This document shows positions 27,288-35,141 of a stretch of 64,000 bases of DNA, piece by piece (the stretch's first letter is position 1; each line of letters opens with the position of its first letter). Source of the stretch: Lachnospiraceae bacterium. Lineage in GTDB: Bacteria > Bacillota > Clostridia > Lachnospirales > Lachnospiraceae. The position numbers and the translations under genes are program-made. The DNA is taken from the NCBI GenBank assembly GCA_011959805.1, contig BLMC01000005.1:1-64000 (forward strand), given 5' to 3'. The notes under the pieces are model-generated. The model had not been told where the DNA came from. It was given only the letters and a program-made list of their open reading frames with translations, and made no database searches.

Positions 27288-28607
27288 GTGAACTACAAAA
27301 ATATTTCGTATCTAATTAGTCATATCTTTTTAATGCTGTTTATGTATTTGTTTATAGTGCATCGTTATTCCAAAAAGAAGACAGCAGGTTTGTGTATTAC
27401 TTCCTTCTTAATTTTGAGTTCGACAGATTGTTTGAAATTGAACTTTTTTCCAGAGAGTCAGATGTGTTATTTTTGGGTGACGATTTTTCAGATATGTGTG
27501 ACACAGTTTACGGGGATATATATTGCAAAGTATCGAGATAGTAAGCTCTTATTCGTAGGACTCAGTGCTTCCAACTATGTTATAGCAGGGAGTGTTATGG
27601 CCACAATTATATATATTTGGACGCAAAATATGGTGCTTTCCATGACAGGAAGCATTGGGGTTCATATAGCTATTCTTTTGATATTGTATATCCGAATCAG
27701 AGCTATCTGGTTTCGATTTCAGGAACGAGAGACAGAGAAAGGCTGGTGGGAGTTGTGTTTAATACCAGTGTTTTTTTATTGTGGTTTCTGTACACTGGCA
27801 TTTTTTCCAATTAAGCTTGAAGAAAATCCACAGAATATTTTAGCGGTAATATTATTTCTTATTACAATGTTTGTCTCTTATGTGGTTGTGCTACGATACT
27901 TGGAAAGTGAGTCGGAGCGAACAAGTATCTACTGGAAAAATGTGTTTTTTGAATCCTATGTTAAAGGGTTGGAAGACCAATATAGTTTGGTAGAACAGTC
28001 TGAGCAAAATTTGAAAATACTACGTCATGATATGCGTCATTATTCTGGCATGATCGATGCTCTTTTGAATCAAGGGGCTTATGATGAGATACGAAATGTC
28101 ACTGCACATATTCAGGCAGTATCAGATGAAAATAAAATAGTTAAATATTGTGAGAATTTAATGGTGAACTCAATTATTACGCATATGATGGAAAAAGCAC
28201 AGCAGCATGATGTTACTGTGCAACTTGAGGCGATTGTTCCACGAGATGTTCCATTTAATAACTATGAGTTTGCAGCGGTGATTGCCAATCTGATTGAGAA
28301 TGCAGTACGTTGTGTAAGTGAATTTCAGATAAAAGAAAAATGTATAAAGACAAAAATAGAATGTGATATGGGACATGTATTAATTCATGTGCAAAATACA
28401 TATGAAAAGGAAATTATATTAGATTCCGTGACAGGACTTCCAAAGAGTCAGGCAGGAGAAGGACATGGTTTAGGAATGCAAAGTGTCCAGACATTTTCGG
28501 ATAAGATTGGAGGAAATATAGGCTGTTATTGCGAAGAAGGTATTTTTCACATTTTGTTGTTTGCAAAAATTGATGGAAAAAGAGGGAAAGGAATGACAAG
28601 AGCATAA
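27288..28607 (+). CDS. GHKL sensor histidine kinase (AgrC type)
   Basis: A 439-aa membrane kinase. About six hydrophobic helices occupy residues 1-205, followed by a dimerisation helix with His247 (LRHDMRHYSGMI) and a GHKL ATPase domain with N-box NLIENAVRC and G-box GEGHGLGMQSV. The architecture matches peptide-sensing kinases such as AgrC. No agrB/agrD-type processing enzyme or propeptide is present in the window, so the ligand is unknown. Confidence 0.87.
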   Translation: MNYKNISYLISHIFLMLFMYLFIVHRYSKKKTAGLCITSFLILSSTDCLKLNFFPESQMCYFWVTIFQICVTQFTGIYIAKYRDSKLLFVGLSASNYVIAGSVMATIIYIWTQNMVLSMTGSIGVHIAILLILYIRIRAIWFRFQERETEKGWWELCLIPVFFYCGFCTLAFFPIKLEENPQNILAVILFLITMFVSYVVVLRYLESESERTSIYWKNVFFESYVKGLEDQYSLVEQSEQNLKILRHDMRHYSGMIDALLNQGAYDEIRNVTAHIQAVSDENKIVKYCENLMVNSIITHMMEKAQQHDVTVQLEAIVPRDVPFNNYEFAAVIANLIENAVRCVSEFQIKEKCIKTKIECDMGHVLIHVQNTYEKEIILDSVTGLPKSQAGEGHGLGMQSVQTFSDKIGGNIGCYCEEGIFHILLFAKIDGKRGKGMTRA

Positions 28608-28670
28608 ATTTAATAAATGAATATTCTTTGGGAACTGTTACGAATTGTTTGATGAGACTGTCATGAATTG

Positions 28671-28699
28671 TTGATATTTGGTGTATTATGTGATATACT
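28671..28699 (+). promoter_or_regulatory. Promoter of the DtxR/MntR-like gene
   Basis: TTGATA (28671-28676), 17-bp spacer, TATACT (28694-28699). The roughly 75-nt leader contains a CTTCTAA/TTAGAAG hairpin. Confidence 0.6.
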
Positions 28700-28778
28700 T
28701 GGCAATAATTATTAGGAACTGTGAGTTTCTTCTAACTGACAAAAATTAGAAGCCGTACTGGCTGAGTGGGAGAGAAAA

Positions 28779-29150
28779 ATGATAGTAAATGAGTCTGCTG
28801 AGAATTATCTGGAAACGATATTGATATTAAGCAAAAAGCTTCCAGTTGTGCGTTCGGTTGATATTGCAAACGAGCTTGACTTTAAGAAATCAAGTGTGAG
28901 TATTGCAATGAAAAATCTGCGGGAAAAAAATTATATTACAGTTACAGATGCAGGTTTTATTTATCTTACAGAATCTGGCAGCAGGATTGCACAGATGGTG
29001 TACGAAAGGCATGAATTTATTTCTGATTGGCTAATAAAGCTGGGGGTTTCTTCCGATATTGCCGCTGAGGATGCATGCAAAATAGAGCATATATTAAGCC
29101 AAGAAAGTTATGATGCAATCAAAATGTTTGTAAAGGAACATCTACAATAA
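28779..29150 (+). CDS. DtxR/MntR-family metal-dependent repressor
   Basis: A 123-aa regulator with an N-terminal winged helix (SVDIANELDFKKSSVSIAMKNLREKNYI, about 28-56) and the dimerisation helices of the DtxR/MntR family (HEFISDWLIKLGV, EDACKIEHILS), which carry metal ligands. It lacks the SH3-like third domain, like MntR. It may sense Mn or Fe. Targets are unknown; the ferritin gene nearby is a natural candidate. Confidence 0.82.
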   Translation: MIVNESAENYLETILILSKKLPVVRSVDIANELDFKKSSVSIAMKNLREKNYITVTDAGFIYLTESGSRIAQMVYERHEFISDWLIKLGVSSDIAAEDACKIEHILSQESYDAIKMFVKEHLQ

Positions 29151-29162
29151 TTTTCTATTTTT

Positions 29163-29215
29163 ATGTACACGGGCGTTCGTTAGCGAAAACTAATGGACGC
29201 CCGTGTGCGTGAGCA
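29163..29215. repeat. Intergenic palindromic repeat, short copy
   Basis: ATGTACACGGGCGT starts a 10-bp perfect stem ACACGGGCGT/ACGCCCGTGT enclosing TTAGCGAAAACTAA; a reduced version of the family. Confidence 0.65.
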
Positions 29216-29267
29216 AAAAGATATATTAAGAAATTGGTACTAAAATACTGCTCAAGTATGATTCTTG

Positions 29268-29318
29268 TTTCCAAACTGTTTAAAATGTGTTAGAATAACA
29301 ATAATAATAGTTTGGAAA
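29268..29318. promoter_or_regulatory. Inverted repeat before the beta-CASP nuclease gene
   Basis: TTTCCAAACT (29268-29277) and AGTTTGGAAA (29309-29318), 31 bp apart, just upstream of the start at 29344. The intervening region contains TAGAAT at 29291-29296, a possible -10. Could be an operator or a leader hairpin. Confidence 0.4.
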
Positions 29319-29343
29319 GTAAGAACATAAAGGAGGAATTTGT

Positions 29344-30939
29344 ATGAAACTTACCTTTGTAGGAGCGGATCATCAGGTAACAGGAAGCTGTCATTTTATG
29401 CAGGCGTGCGGTAAGAATATTCTTGTGGACTGTGGTATGCAGCAAGGATCTAATCCCTTTGAGTGCTGTGAGTTACCTGTTGATGAGGCACAGATTGACT
29501 ATGTATTTTTGACCCATGCGCATGTAGACCATTCGGGAAATCTTCCATTGTTGTATGCAAGGGGCTTTCGCGGACAGGTATATACGACGGAGGCATCTGC
29601 GGATTTATGTTCCATTATGTTGCGTGACTGTGCACATATTCAGATGCAAGAGGCAGAGTGGAAGAACAGAAAGGCAAAAAGACATTCTGGACTTGAATTG
29701 GTCGAGCCAGCATACACGATGGAAGATGCCGACGGCGTGATAAAAAATATTGTTCCATGCGCCTATAATAAGAACATTGAGATTAGTGCAGGGATTTGTA
29801 TTCGATTTACAGATGTGGGACACTTGCTTGGTTCTGCAAGTATTGAGGTTTGGTTGACCGAGGATGGCGTAACAAAGAAAATTGTCTTTTCAGGTGATAT
29901 TGGCAATAAAAATCAGCCGTTAATTAAAGACCCAATCTATACTAAAGAGGCAGATTATGTTGTCATGGAGGCCACATATGGGGATCGGTATCATCCAAGA
30001 CAGAAGGAAGGGTATGTGTCAGACCTTGCAGAAGTGATTAATCGGACTTTTGCAAAGGGTGGAAATGTTGTTATTCCCTCTTTTGCGGTGGGTAGGACAC
30101 AAGAAATTCTATATTTTTTAAGGAAGATCAAAGCAGATAAAATGATACCCAATTTCCCGCGGTTTGAGGTATATGTGGACAGTCCGCTTGCTGTGGAAGC
30201 CACGGGAGTATTTCAGAAAAATATATATACCTGTTTTGATGAGGAGGCAATGGAGTTGGTGAACAAAGGCATTAATCCATTGAACTTTCCAGGACTAAAG
30301 CTTGCCATTACCAGTGAGGAATCGAAAGAGATTAATTTTGATATGACGCCGAAAGTGATTATTTCTGCGAGTGGTATGTGTGAGGCAGGAAGAATTCGAC
30401 ATCATTTAAAACACAATCTTTGGAGACCAGAGTGTACAATTCTCTTTGTAGGATACCAGGCGGCAGGTACACTCGGACGTATTCTAATAGAAGGTGCAGA
30501 TGAGGTTAAACTTTTTGGCGAGGCTGTGGAAGTTAGAGCGAAGATTACACAATTGCCAGGACTTAGTGGCCATGCGGATAAAGGGGGCTTGATTGAGTGG
30601 GTAAATGCCTTTGAGAAAAAGCCTGACAAAGTATTTATTGTGCATGGTGAAGATACTGCTTGCAGTCTGTTTGCAGATTGCTTGAGAACAGAACATGGGC
30701 ATGATGCATATGCGCCTTATTCGGGTACACGCATTGATCTTATTACAGGAGCTGTTGAGTTTGAGGCTTCTCCGGTTGCAGTCAAGAAACGTCTGCGCAG
30801 TGTATCAGATGTATTTGCTAGACTGTTGGCGGCTGGACAGAGATTGATTGCGGTTATTTACAAGAATGAAGGTAAGCCCAACAAAGAGTTGGCAAGATTT
30901 GCAGACCAGATTAATTCTCTTGTAGATAAATATGATTAA
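29344..30939 (+). CDS. Beta-CASP metallo-beta-lactamase fold hydrolase
   Basis: A 531-aa MBL-fold protein of the beta-CASP/RNA-specificity type, expected to process RNA. Zinc motifs: THAHVDHSG (about 59-67), DVGH, FSGDIGN; beta-CASP motifs: SFAVGRTQEILY, ISASGMCEAGRIRHHL and LSGHADKGGL. The C-terminal RMMBL domain is followed by about 65 extra residues. Similar to archaeal CPSF-like and bacterial YSH1-type proteins rather than to RNase J. AGGAGG lies upstream. folA follows 21 bp later. Confidence 0.87.
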   Translation: MKLTFVGADHQVTGSCHFMQACGKNILVDCGMQQGSNPFECCELPVDEAQIDYVFLTHAHVDHSGNLPLLYARGFRGQVYTTEASADLCSIMLRDCAHIQMQEAEWKNRKAKRHSGLELVEPAYTMEDADGVIKNIVPCAYNKNIEISAGICIRFTDVGHLLGSASIEVWLTEDGVTKKIVFSGDIGNKNQPLIKDPIYTKEADYVVMEATYGDRYHPRQKEGYVSDLAEVINRTFAKGGNVVIPSFAVGRTQEILYFLRKIKADKMIPNFPRFEVYVDSPLAVEATGVFQKNIYTCFDEEAMELVNKGINPLNFPGLKLAITSEESKEINFDMTPKVIISASGMCEAGRIRHHLKHNLWRPECTILFVGYQAAGTLGRILIEGADEVKLFGEAVEVRAKITQLPGLSGHADKGGLIEWVNAFEKKPDKVFIVHGEDTACSLFADCLRTEHGHDAYAPYSGTRIDLITGAVEFEASPVAVKKRLRSVSDVFARLLAAGQRLIAVIYKNEGKPNKELARFADQINSLVDKYD

Positions 30940-30960
30940 AACGGTTGGAGGACAAACAAT

Positions 30961-31452
30961 ATGAATTTGATAGCGGCTGTGGACAATAATTGGGCGATTG
31001 GTTATCAAAGTAGTCTGTTAGTACGCATTCCAAATGATCAGAAGCGGTTTCGCGAGATGACAGAAGGAAAGGTAATTGTCATAGGTAGAAAAACTTTGGA
31101 GACGTTTCCGCAGAAACAGCCGCTAAAAAATCGTGTAAATATTGTTTTATCACGCAATAGACAATATCCGATGAAAGATGGCGTTGTTGTTGCTTCGATA
31201 GAACAACTTTTGGAAGAACTGAAAAAGTACAATGATAAACAGATTTATGTAGCTGGGGGAGCGACAGTGTATGAACAACTCCTTCCTTACTGTGATACCG
31301 CATATATTACCAAAATAGACTATGTATATCAGGCAGATGTGTATTTTCCAAGACTTGATAACTTGTCAGACTGGGAATTGATTGAGGAAAGTGATGAGCA
31401 GACTTATTTTGACCTGACATATTTTTTTCAGAAATATATACGGAAATGTTGA
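30961..31452 (+). CDS. folA: Dihydrofolate reductase
   Basis: A 163-aa DHFR that regenerates tetrahydrofolate with NADPH. Readable motifs: MNLIAAVDNNWAIGY, the acidic Asp in RIPNDQKRF, VIGRKTLETFP (NADPH phosphate contact) and YVAGGATVYEQLLPY. Length is typical. It follows the beta-CASP gene by 21 bp and is likely cotranscribed with it. Confidence 0.95.
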   Translation: MNLIAAVDNNWAIGYQSSLLVRIPNDQKRFREMTEGKVIVIGRKTLETFPQKQPLKNRVNIVLSRNRQYPMKDGVVVASIEQLLEELKKYNDKQIYVAGGATVYEQLLPYCDTAYITKIDYVYQADVYFPRLDNLSDWELIEESDEQTYFDLTYFFQKYIRKC

Positions 31453-31476
31453 CTTTTGTGTTTTATCGTATAATAA
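31449..31476 (+). promoter_or_regulatory. Possible ilvE promoter
   Basis: TTGACT (31449-31454) overlaps the folA stop; TAATAA at 31471-31476 gives a 16-bp spacer, within a TATAATAATAA run. Confidence 0.4.
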
Positions 31477-31541
31477 TAAAAAGTTAAGAAGTACAAGAGA
31501 TTTTAAGTGATTATTTCTATAAACAGGAGGAGAAAGCGAAA

Positions 31542-32567
31542 ATGGAGAAGAAAGATTTGGATTGGTCCAGTCTTGGTTTTGGTTACAGACAGACTGAGAA
31601 AAGATATGTGACAAATTTTAAGAATGGAACTTGGGATGAGGGAGGTCTTACGGAAGATGCGAATATTGTTCTAAATGAGTGTGCAGGGGTTTTGCAATAT
31701 GCACAAACTTGTTTTGAAGGCTTAAAAGCATATACAACACAAGATGGAAAGATTGTGGTGTTTCGGCCGGATTTGAATGAGCAGCGTATGCATGACAGCT
31801 GTGTGCGTCTTGAGATGCCACCACTTCCAGAAGGGCGTTTTGTGGAAGCTGTTAAACAGGTAGTTAGAGCAAATGAGGCATATGTTCCTCCCTATGGTTC
31901 TGGAGCAACCCTCTATTTGAGACCATATATGTTTGGCACAAATCCTGTAATCGGTGTAAAACCAGCAGATGAATATCAGTTTAGAATCTTTACCACTCCT
32001 GTTGGACCTTATTTTAAAGGCGGTGCAAAACCTTTGACAATCAGAGTGAGTGATTTTGATCGAGCAGCACCAAACGGAACAGGTCATATTAAAGCGGGCC
32101 TAAATTATGCGATGAGTCTGCATGCAATTGTAACTGCACACCAGGATGGATTCGATGAAAATATGTATCTTGATCCGTCATCACACACCAAGGTAGAGGA
32201 GACAGGCGGTGCAAATTTCCTTTTTGTGACGAAGGATAATAAAGTTGTCACCCCAAAATCAAGCAGTATTTTACCTTCGATTACACGCCGTTCACTAATG
32301 GTTGTAGCAAAGGAATATCTTGGATTAGAAGTGGAAGAGCGGGAAGTATTCTTTGATGAAGTGAAAGATTTTGCAGAGTGCGGACTTTGTGGAACGGCGG
32401 CGGTGATTTCTCCTGTAGGAAAGATTGTAAATAAAGAGGAGGAGATTTGTTTGCCATCTGGTATGGAGGAAATGGGTCCTATTACCAAAAAACTTTATGA
32501 TACATTGACTGGAATTCAGATGGGACGTATCGAGGCGCCAAAAGGATGGATTGTGGAAGTTTTATAA
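31542..32567 (+). CDS. ilvE: Branched-chain amino acid aminotransferase
   Basis: A 341-aa fold-type IV PLP transaminase (BCAT group), interconverting Val/Leu/Ile and their 2-oxo acids. Readable: CFEGLKAY, RMHDSCVRL, LYLRPYMFGT, IKAGLNYAMSL with the PLP lysine, and EETGGANFLFV. AGGAGG is 12 bp upstream. A hairpin terminator follows immediately. Confidence 0.93.
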   Translation: MEKKDLDWSSLGFGYRQTEKRYVTNFKNGTWDEGGLTEDANIVLNECAGVLQYAQTCFEGLKAYTTQDGKIVVFRPDLNEQRMHDSCVRLEMPPLPEGRFVEAVKQVVRANEAYVPPYGSGATLYLRPYMFGTNPVIGVKPADEYQFRIFTTPVGPYFKGGAKPLTIRVSDFDRAAPNGTGHIKAGLNYAMSLHAIVTAHQDGFDENMYLDPSSHTKVEETGGANFLFVTKDNKVVTPKSSSILPSITRRSLMVVAKEYLGLEVEEREVFFDEVKDFAECGLCGTAAVISPVGKIVNKEEEICLPSGMEEMGPITKKLYDTLTGIQMGRIEAPKGWIVEVL

Positions 32568-32571
32568 TAAA

Positions 32572-32610
32572 ATCGAGTAAGGAATGTTTATCTTCCTTAC
32601 TCGATTTTTT
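32572..32610. terminator. Bidirectional terminator made of a repeat hairpin
   Basis: ATCGAGTAAGG (32572-32582) pairs with CCTTACTCGAT (32595-32605), then a T-run. The hairpin is the same CGAGTAGGGAAG-type module found in the intergenic repeats. It also covers the 3' end of the convergent TetR gene. Confidence 0.8.
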
Positions 32611-33247
32611 ATATATAAGGCATTAGTGACAAATAACTGAGTGTTCCAGGAGAAACCTCGGTTCCTTTTTCTAATAAGGAGATAAGCCCCTGCAAAGTTT
32701 CTGCTATTTCTTGAGGCGTAGATGGAATCAAGGTATTGTCCAGTTTGACAGCAATTACAATCAATGCGATTTCAGCGAGTGCACCAGGAGAATTAAAATG
32801 GATTTCACCTTTTTCGATGCCTTGTTTGATAATTTCTGTCAGGTCAGATTTTAGTTCTGACACAACATGTGACAGATATTTCTGATGCAGAAATGCTAAA
32901 TCCTGCGCACTGACATTATCTGTAGAGTGGTCATTTTGCTTGATAAAGGCAGTGGAAGAATTTTGGCATGCCTGAAATAACATTGCCATGCGCGTAAAGG
33001 GAGAGACTTCTGTCTGTGTGGCAAGGTTTTTAGCTGTAAGCAGCGGTTTTTCGTAACTGCGTTCTATCAGAGAGTCTAAAATTGATTCTTTGGAAGGAAA
33101 ATAGTAATAAATACTACCTTTTCCAATACCTGCCTTTTGCGCAATCTCACTGACAGAAATATTCTGTATTTTCTTTTCTTCCAGAAGTTGCTGGAGCGCG
33201 TCTAATATCAAGTTATACTTTTTCTCGCTTTTTTTAATATCGGGCAT
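32609..33247 (-). CDS. TetR-family transcriptional regulator
   Basis: A 212-aa TetR/AcrR repressor. The N-terminal helix-turn-helix is clear (SVSEIAQKAGIGKGSIYYYFPSKESIL, about 25-51); the C-terminal ligand-binding domain is not assignable. It is transcribed divergently from the five-gene set at 33.6-38.6 kb, and two near-identical palindromes lie in the shared region, one over the -35 box of the divergent promoter. It therefore probably represses that set, and perhaps itself, until a small molecule (for example an acyl compound) binds. Confidence 0.88.
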   Translation of the reverse strand: MPDIKKSEKKYNLILDALQQLLEEKKIQNISVSEIAQKAGIGKGSIYYYFPSKESILDSLIERSYEKPLLTAKNLATQTEVSPFTRMAMLFQACQNSSTAFIKQNDHSTDNVSAQDLAFLHQKYLSHVVSELKSDLTEIIKQGIEKGEIHFNSPGALAEIALIVIAVKLDNTLIPSTPQEIAETLQGLISLLEKGTEVSPGTLSYLSLMPYI

Positions 33248-33608
33248 GGATAATGCTCCCTTTCCTTTTTATGATTAAAATATTGATGACTACAGCGAAA
33301 AATAGATGAGCGTAACCACAGGGATTGTACAAAAGGTGTGGGTTAGACTCAATTTATGGGTAATTAATATAAGTATATCACAATTTTATTTGGGGAACAA
33401 TGACAAAAGTGTCACAAAAAGATACAAAAATCAGGCATAATTTTTGGGGAAAATATACTTGACCGACGGTCGAAAAATATGGTAGGATAAAAGAAATTAA
33501 AGCCGACTGATGGTCGAAAAGTGTCGAATAACAAAGTTGTTCACACAGCCGCAGTCAACTTCAGTATACTTTTCAATTTTAAATAAGGATATAATATGGA
33601 GGAAAGAT
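33248..33608. other. Divergent control region, TetR / SCP2-like gene
   Basis: About 360 bp. Contains the promoter and two operators listed below; the rest is AT-rich with no gene. TATAAT at 33589-33594 lies too close to the ribosome binding site to serve as the main promoter. Confidence 0.5.
33459..33515 (+). promoter_or_regulatory. Promoter with two TetR-type operators
   Basis: TTGACC (33459-33464), 18-bp spacer, TAGGAT (33483-33488). Operator 1 GACCGACGGTC (33461-33471) is a perfect palindrome overlapping the -35 box. Operator 2 GACTGATGGTC (33505-33515) is centred 44 bp downstream, about four helical turns, on the same face. Both are followed by GAAAA. Confidence 0.7.
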
Positions 33609-34043
33609 ATGACATACGCAGATTTTTTTTATGAAATTAAAGGGAAATTTATGGGAGCAGATGTAAGTGATATTCATGAGCATTTGGCTTATCAGTTTAA
33701 CATTGAGGACGAGGAAGCAGGGGGCGCATTCTACGTAGAGGTTAAGGATGGGGTACTCTATGTGGAGCCATATGAATATTATGACCGCGATGCAATGTTT
33801 ATCAGCACACCGGAAGTATTCCGCAAAATTGCAGCTGGCGAGATGGACCCTGTGTGGGCGTTTACGACACAAAAACTTCGAGTAGAGGGAAATATTGATA
33901 AGGCGCTGAAGTTGAACGATATTATTCAACGCAAGAAGAAAGAGCAGAAGAAGGAAGCAAAAGAGGCAAAAAAGGCCGAGAAAGAAGCAAAGAAAGCTGA
34001 GAAGGAAGCTGCAAAAGAAGAGAAAAAGGCAGAGAAGAAATAA
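33609..34043 (+). CDS. SCP2-like sterol/lipid-carrier domain protein
   Basis: A 144-aa protein. Residues 1-105 resemble an SCP2 sterol-transfer fold (FNIEDEEAGGAFYVEVKDGVLYVEPY, VWAFTTQKLRVEGNIDKALKLNDI), a hydrophobic pocket that can hold lipids or acyl chains. Residues 110-144 are an extremely Lys/Glu/Ala-rich helix. GGAGGAAAG lies just before the ATG. It is the first gene after the TetR-controlled promoter, so it may carry the hydrophobic substrate or product of the downstream enzymes. Confidence 0.7.
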   Translation: MTYADFFYEIKGKFMGADVSDIHEHLAYQFNIEDEEAGGAFYVEVKDGVLYVEPYEYYDRDAMFISTPEVFRKIAAGEMDPVWAFTTQKLRVEGNIDKALKLNDIIQRKKKEQKKEAKEAKKAEKEAKKAEKEAAKEEKKAEKK

Positions 34044-34097
34044 TATTCACAACAGCAAATAACACTATAATTTCAGTGCAGTGTGGAGGCGCAGACA

Positions 34098-35060
34098 ATG
34101 GGAATTATGAAAAAAGCGATGGCGTGTGCAGGCGTTCTTGCTGCTGCGAGCATCGGAGAAACCGCATATTTTTATAGGCGGACAATGAAACGAAACAATG
34201 CGAAGGTAGAGCGGACCATCAAGATGTCCGGTACAGACTGGAGTCAATATGCACCGATGATGCAGGAACGAAAGGCATTTATGCTTGAGCAGAACCATAA
34301 AGATATCACCCAGACCTCATTTGATGGACTTAAGCTTCATGCGACATTTTTTCCAGCAATTAATGAGGCGCAAGACAGAAAAAAGGTTGCCATTTGTTTT
34401 CATGGATACACAAGTCAGGGAATGTCAGACTATATTGGCTTGTCAGGATATTATCTCAACAAGGGATATGCCATGCTGTTGCCAGATGCAAGAGCACACG
34501 GCACAAGCGAGGGCGAGTATATTGGATTCGGCTGTTTAGATAGAAAAGATGCACTTGTATGGATTGATTGGGTAGTAAAAGAGCTTGGAGAGGATGTCGA
34601 AATTATATTGCATGGAACATCGATGGGGGGTGCAACGGTGTTGATGGCGAGTGGGCTAGATTTGCCTGCGCAAGTAAAGGGAATTGTATCTGACTGTGGA
34701 TTTACCTCTCCTAAGGAAGTCTTTACACATGTGTTAAATACGATGTATCATCTGCCAGCGTTTCCGGTGATACCAGGCGCAGATGTAATCAATAAAAAAC
34801 TTGCTGGCTATGGCATGGATGAGTGTAATGCAAAGCGCGAAGTAGCACATGCAAAAGTTCCAATCTTGTTTATTCATGGTTCCAATGATACTTTTGTTCC
34901 AGCACACATGTGCGATGAAATTTATGACTGTTGTACATCCCCGAAAAGAAAACTGATTGTTGAGGGTGCTGCACATGCAGAGAGCTACTATAAGGACACT
35001 GAAAACTATGAGAGAGCATTGGATGAGTTTTTTGATTCATTGGCGGTGCAGAATGATTAG
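34098..35060 (+). CDS. Membrane-anchored alpha/beta hydrolase
   Basis: A 320-aa alpha/beta hydrolase. A basic/hydrophobic N-terminus (MGIMKKAMACAGVLAAASIGETAYF in part) suggests a signal anchor. The oxyanion region FHGYTSQG, nucleophile elbow GTSMGGAT, catalytic Asp in HGSNDTFVP and the final His in GAAHAESYY complete the triad. Such an enzyme could release a thioester product or hydrolyse an ester. It lies 54 bp after the SCP2-like gene; the start at 34098 has GGAGG 8 bp upstream. Confidence 0.85.
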   Translation: MGIMKKAMACAGVLAAASIGETAYFYRRTMKRNNAKVERTIKMSGTDWSQYAPMMQERKAFMLEQNHKDITQTSFDGLKLHATFFPAINEAQDRKKVAICFHGYTSQGMSDYIGLSGYYLNKGYAMLLPDARAHGTSEGEYIGFGCLDRKDALVWIDWVVKELGEDVEIILHGTSMGGATVLMASGLDLPAQVKGIVSDCGFTSPKEVFTHVLNTMYHLPAFPVIPGADVINKKLAGYGMDECNAKREVAHAKVPILFIHGSNDTFVPAHMCDEIYDCCTSPKRKLIVEGAAHAESYYKDTENYERALDEFFDSLAVQND

Positions 35061-35075
35061 AAATAGAGGGAGATA

Positions 35076-35140
35076 GTGTGAAATTAAAATTTCACATATC
35101 CTGATTAGTACGCCCGCCAAAGCGGGCAGATGGGAGTTCG
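35076..35140 (+). repeat. 65-bp structured repeat, third copy, at a start codon
   Basis: Same GTGAAATT/AATTTCAC and GCCCGC-CAAA-GCGGGC stems as the trkA leader copies. Its outer stem strand GATGGG and the following AG contain the GGGAG ribosome binding site of the condensation gene, whose ATG starts at 35142. Confidence 0.75.
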
Positions 35141-35141
35141 T

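Noticed and set aside
33522-33528. TGTCGAA as a Spo0A box before the SCP2-like gene
   Set aside because: A single 7-mer match in AT-rich DNA, better explained as part of the sequence following TetR operator 2.
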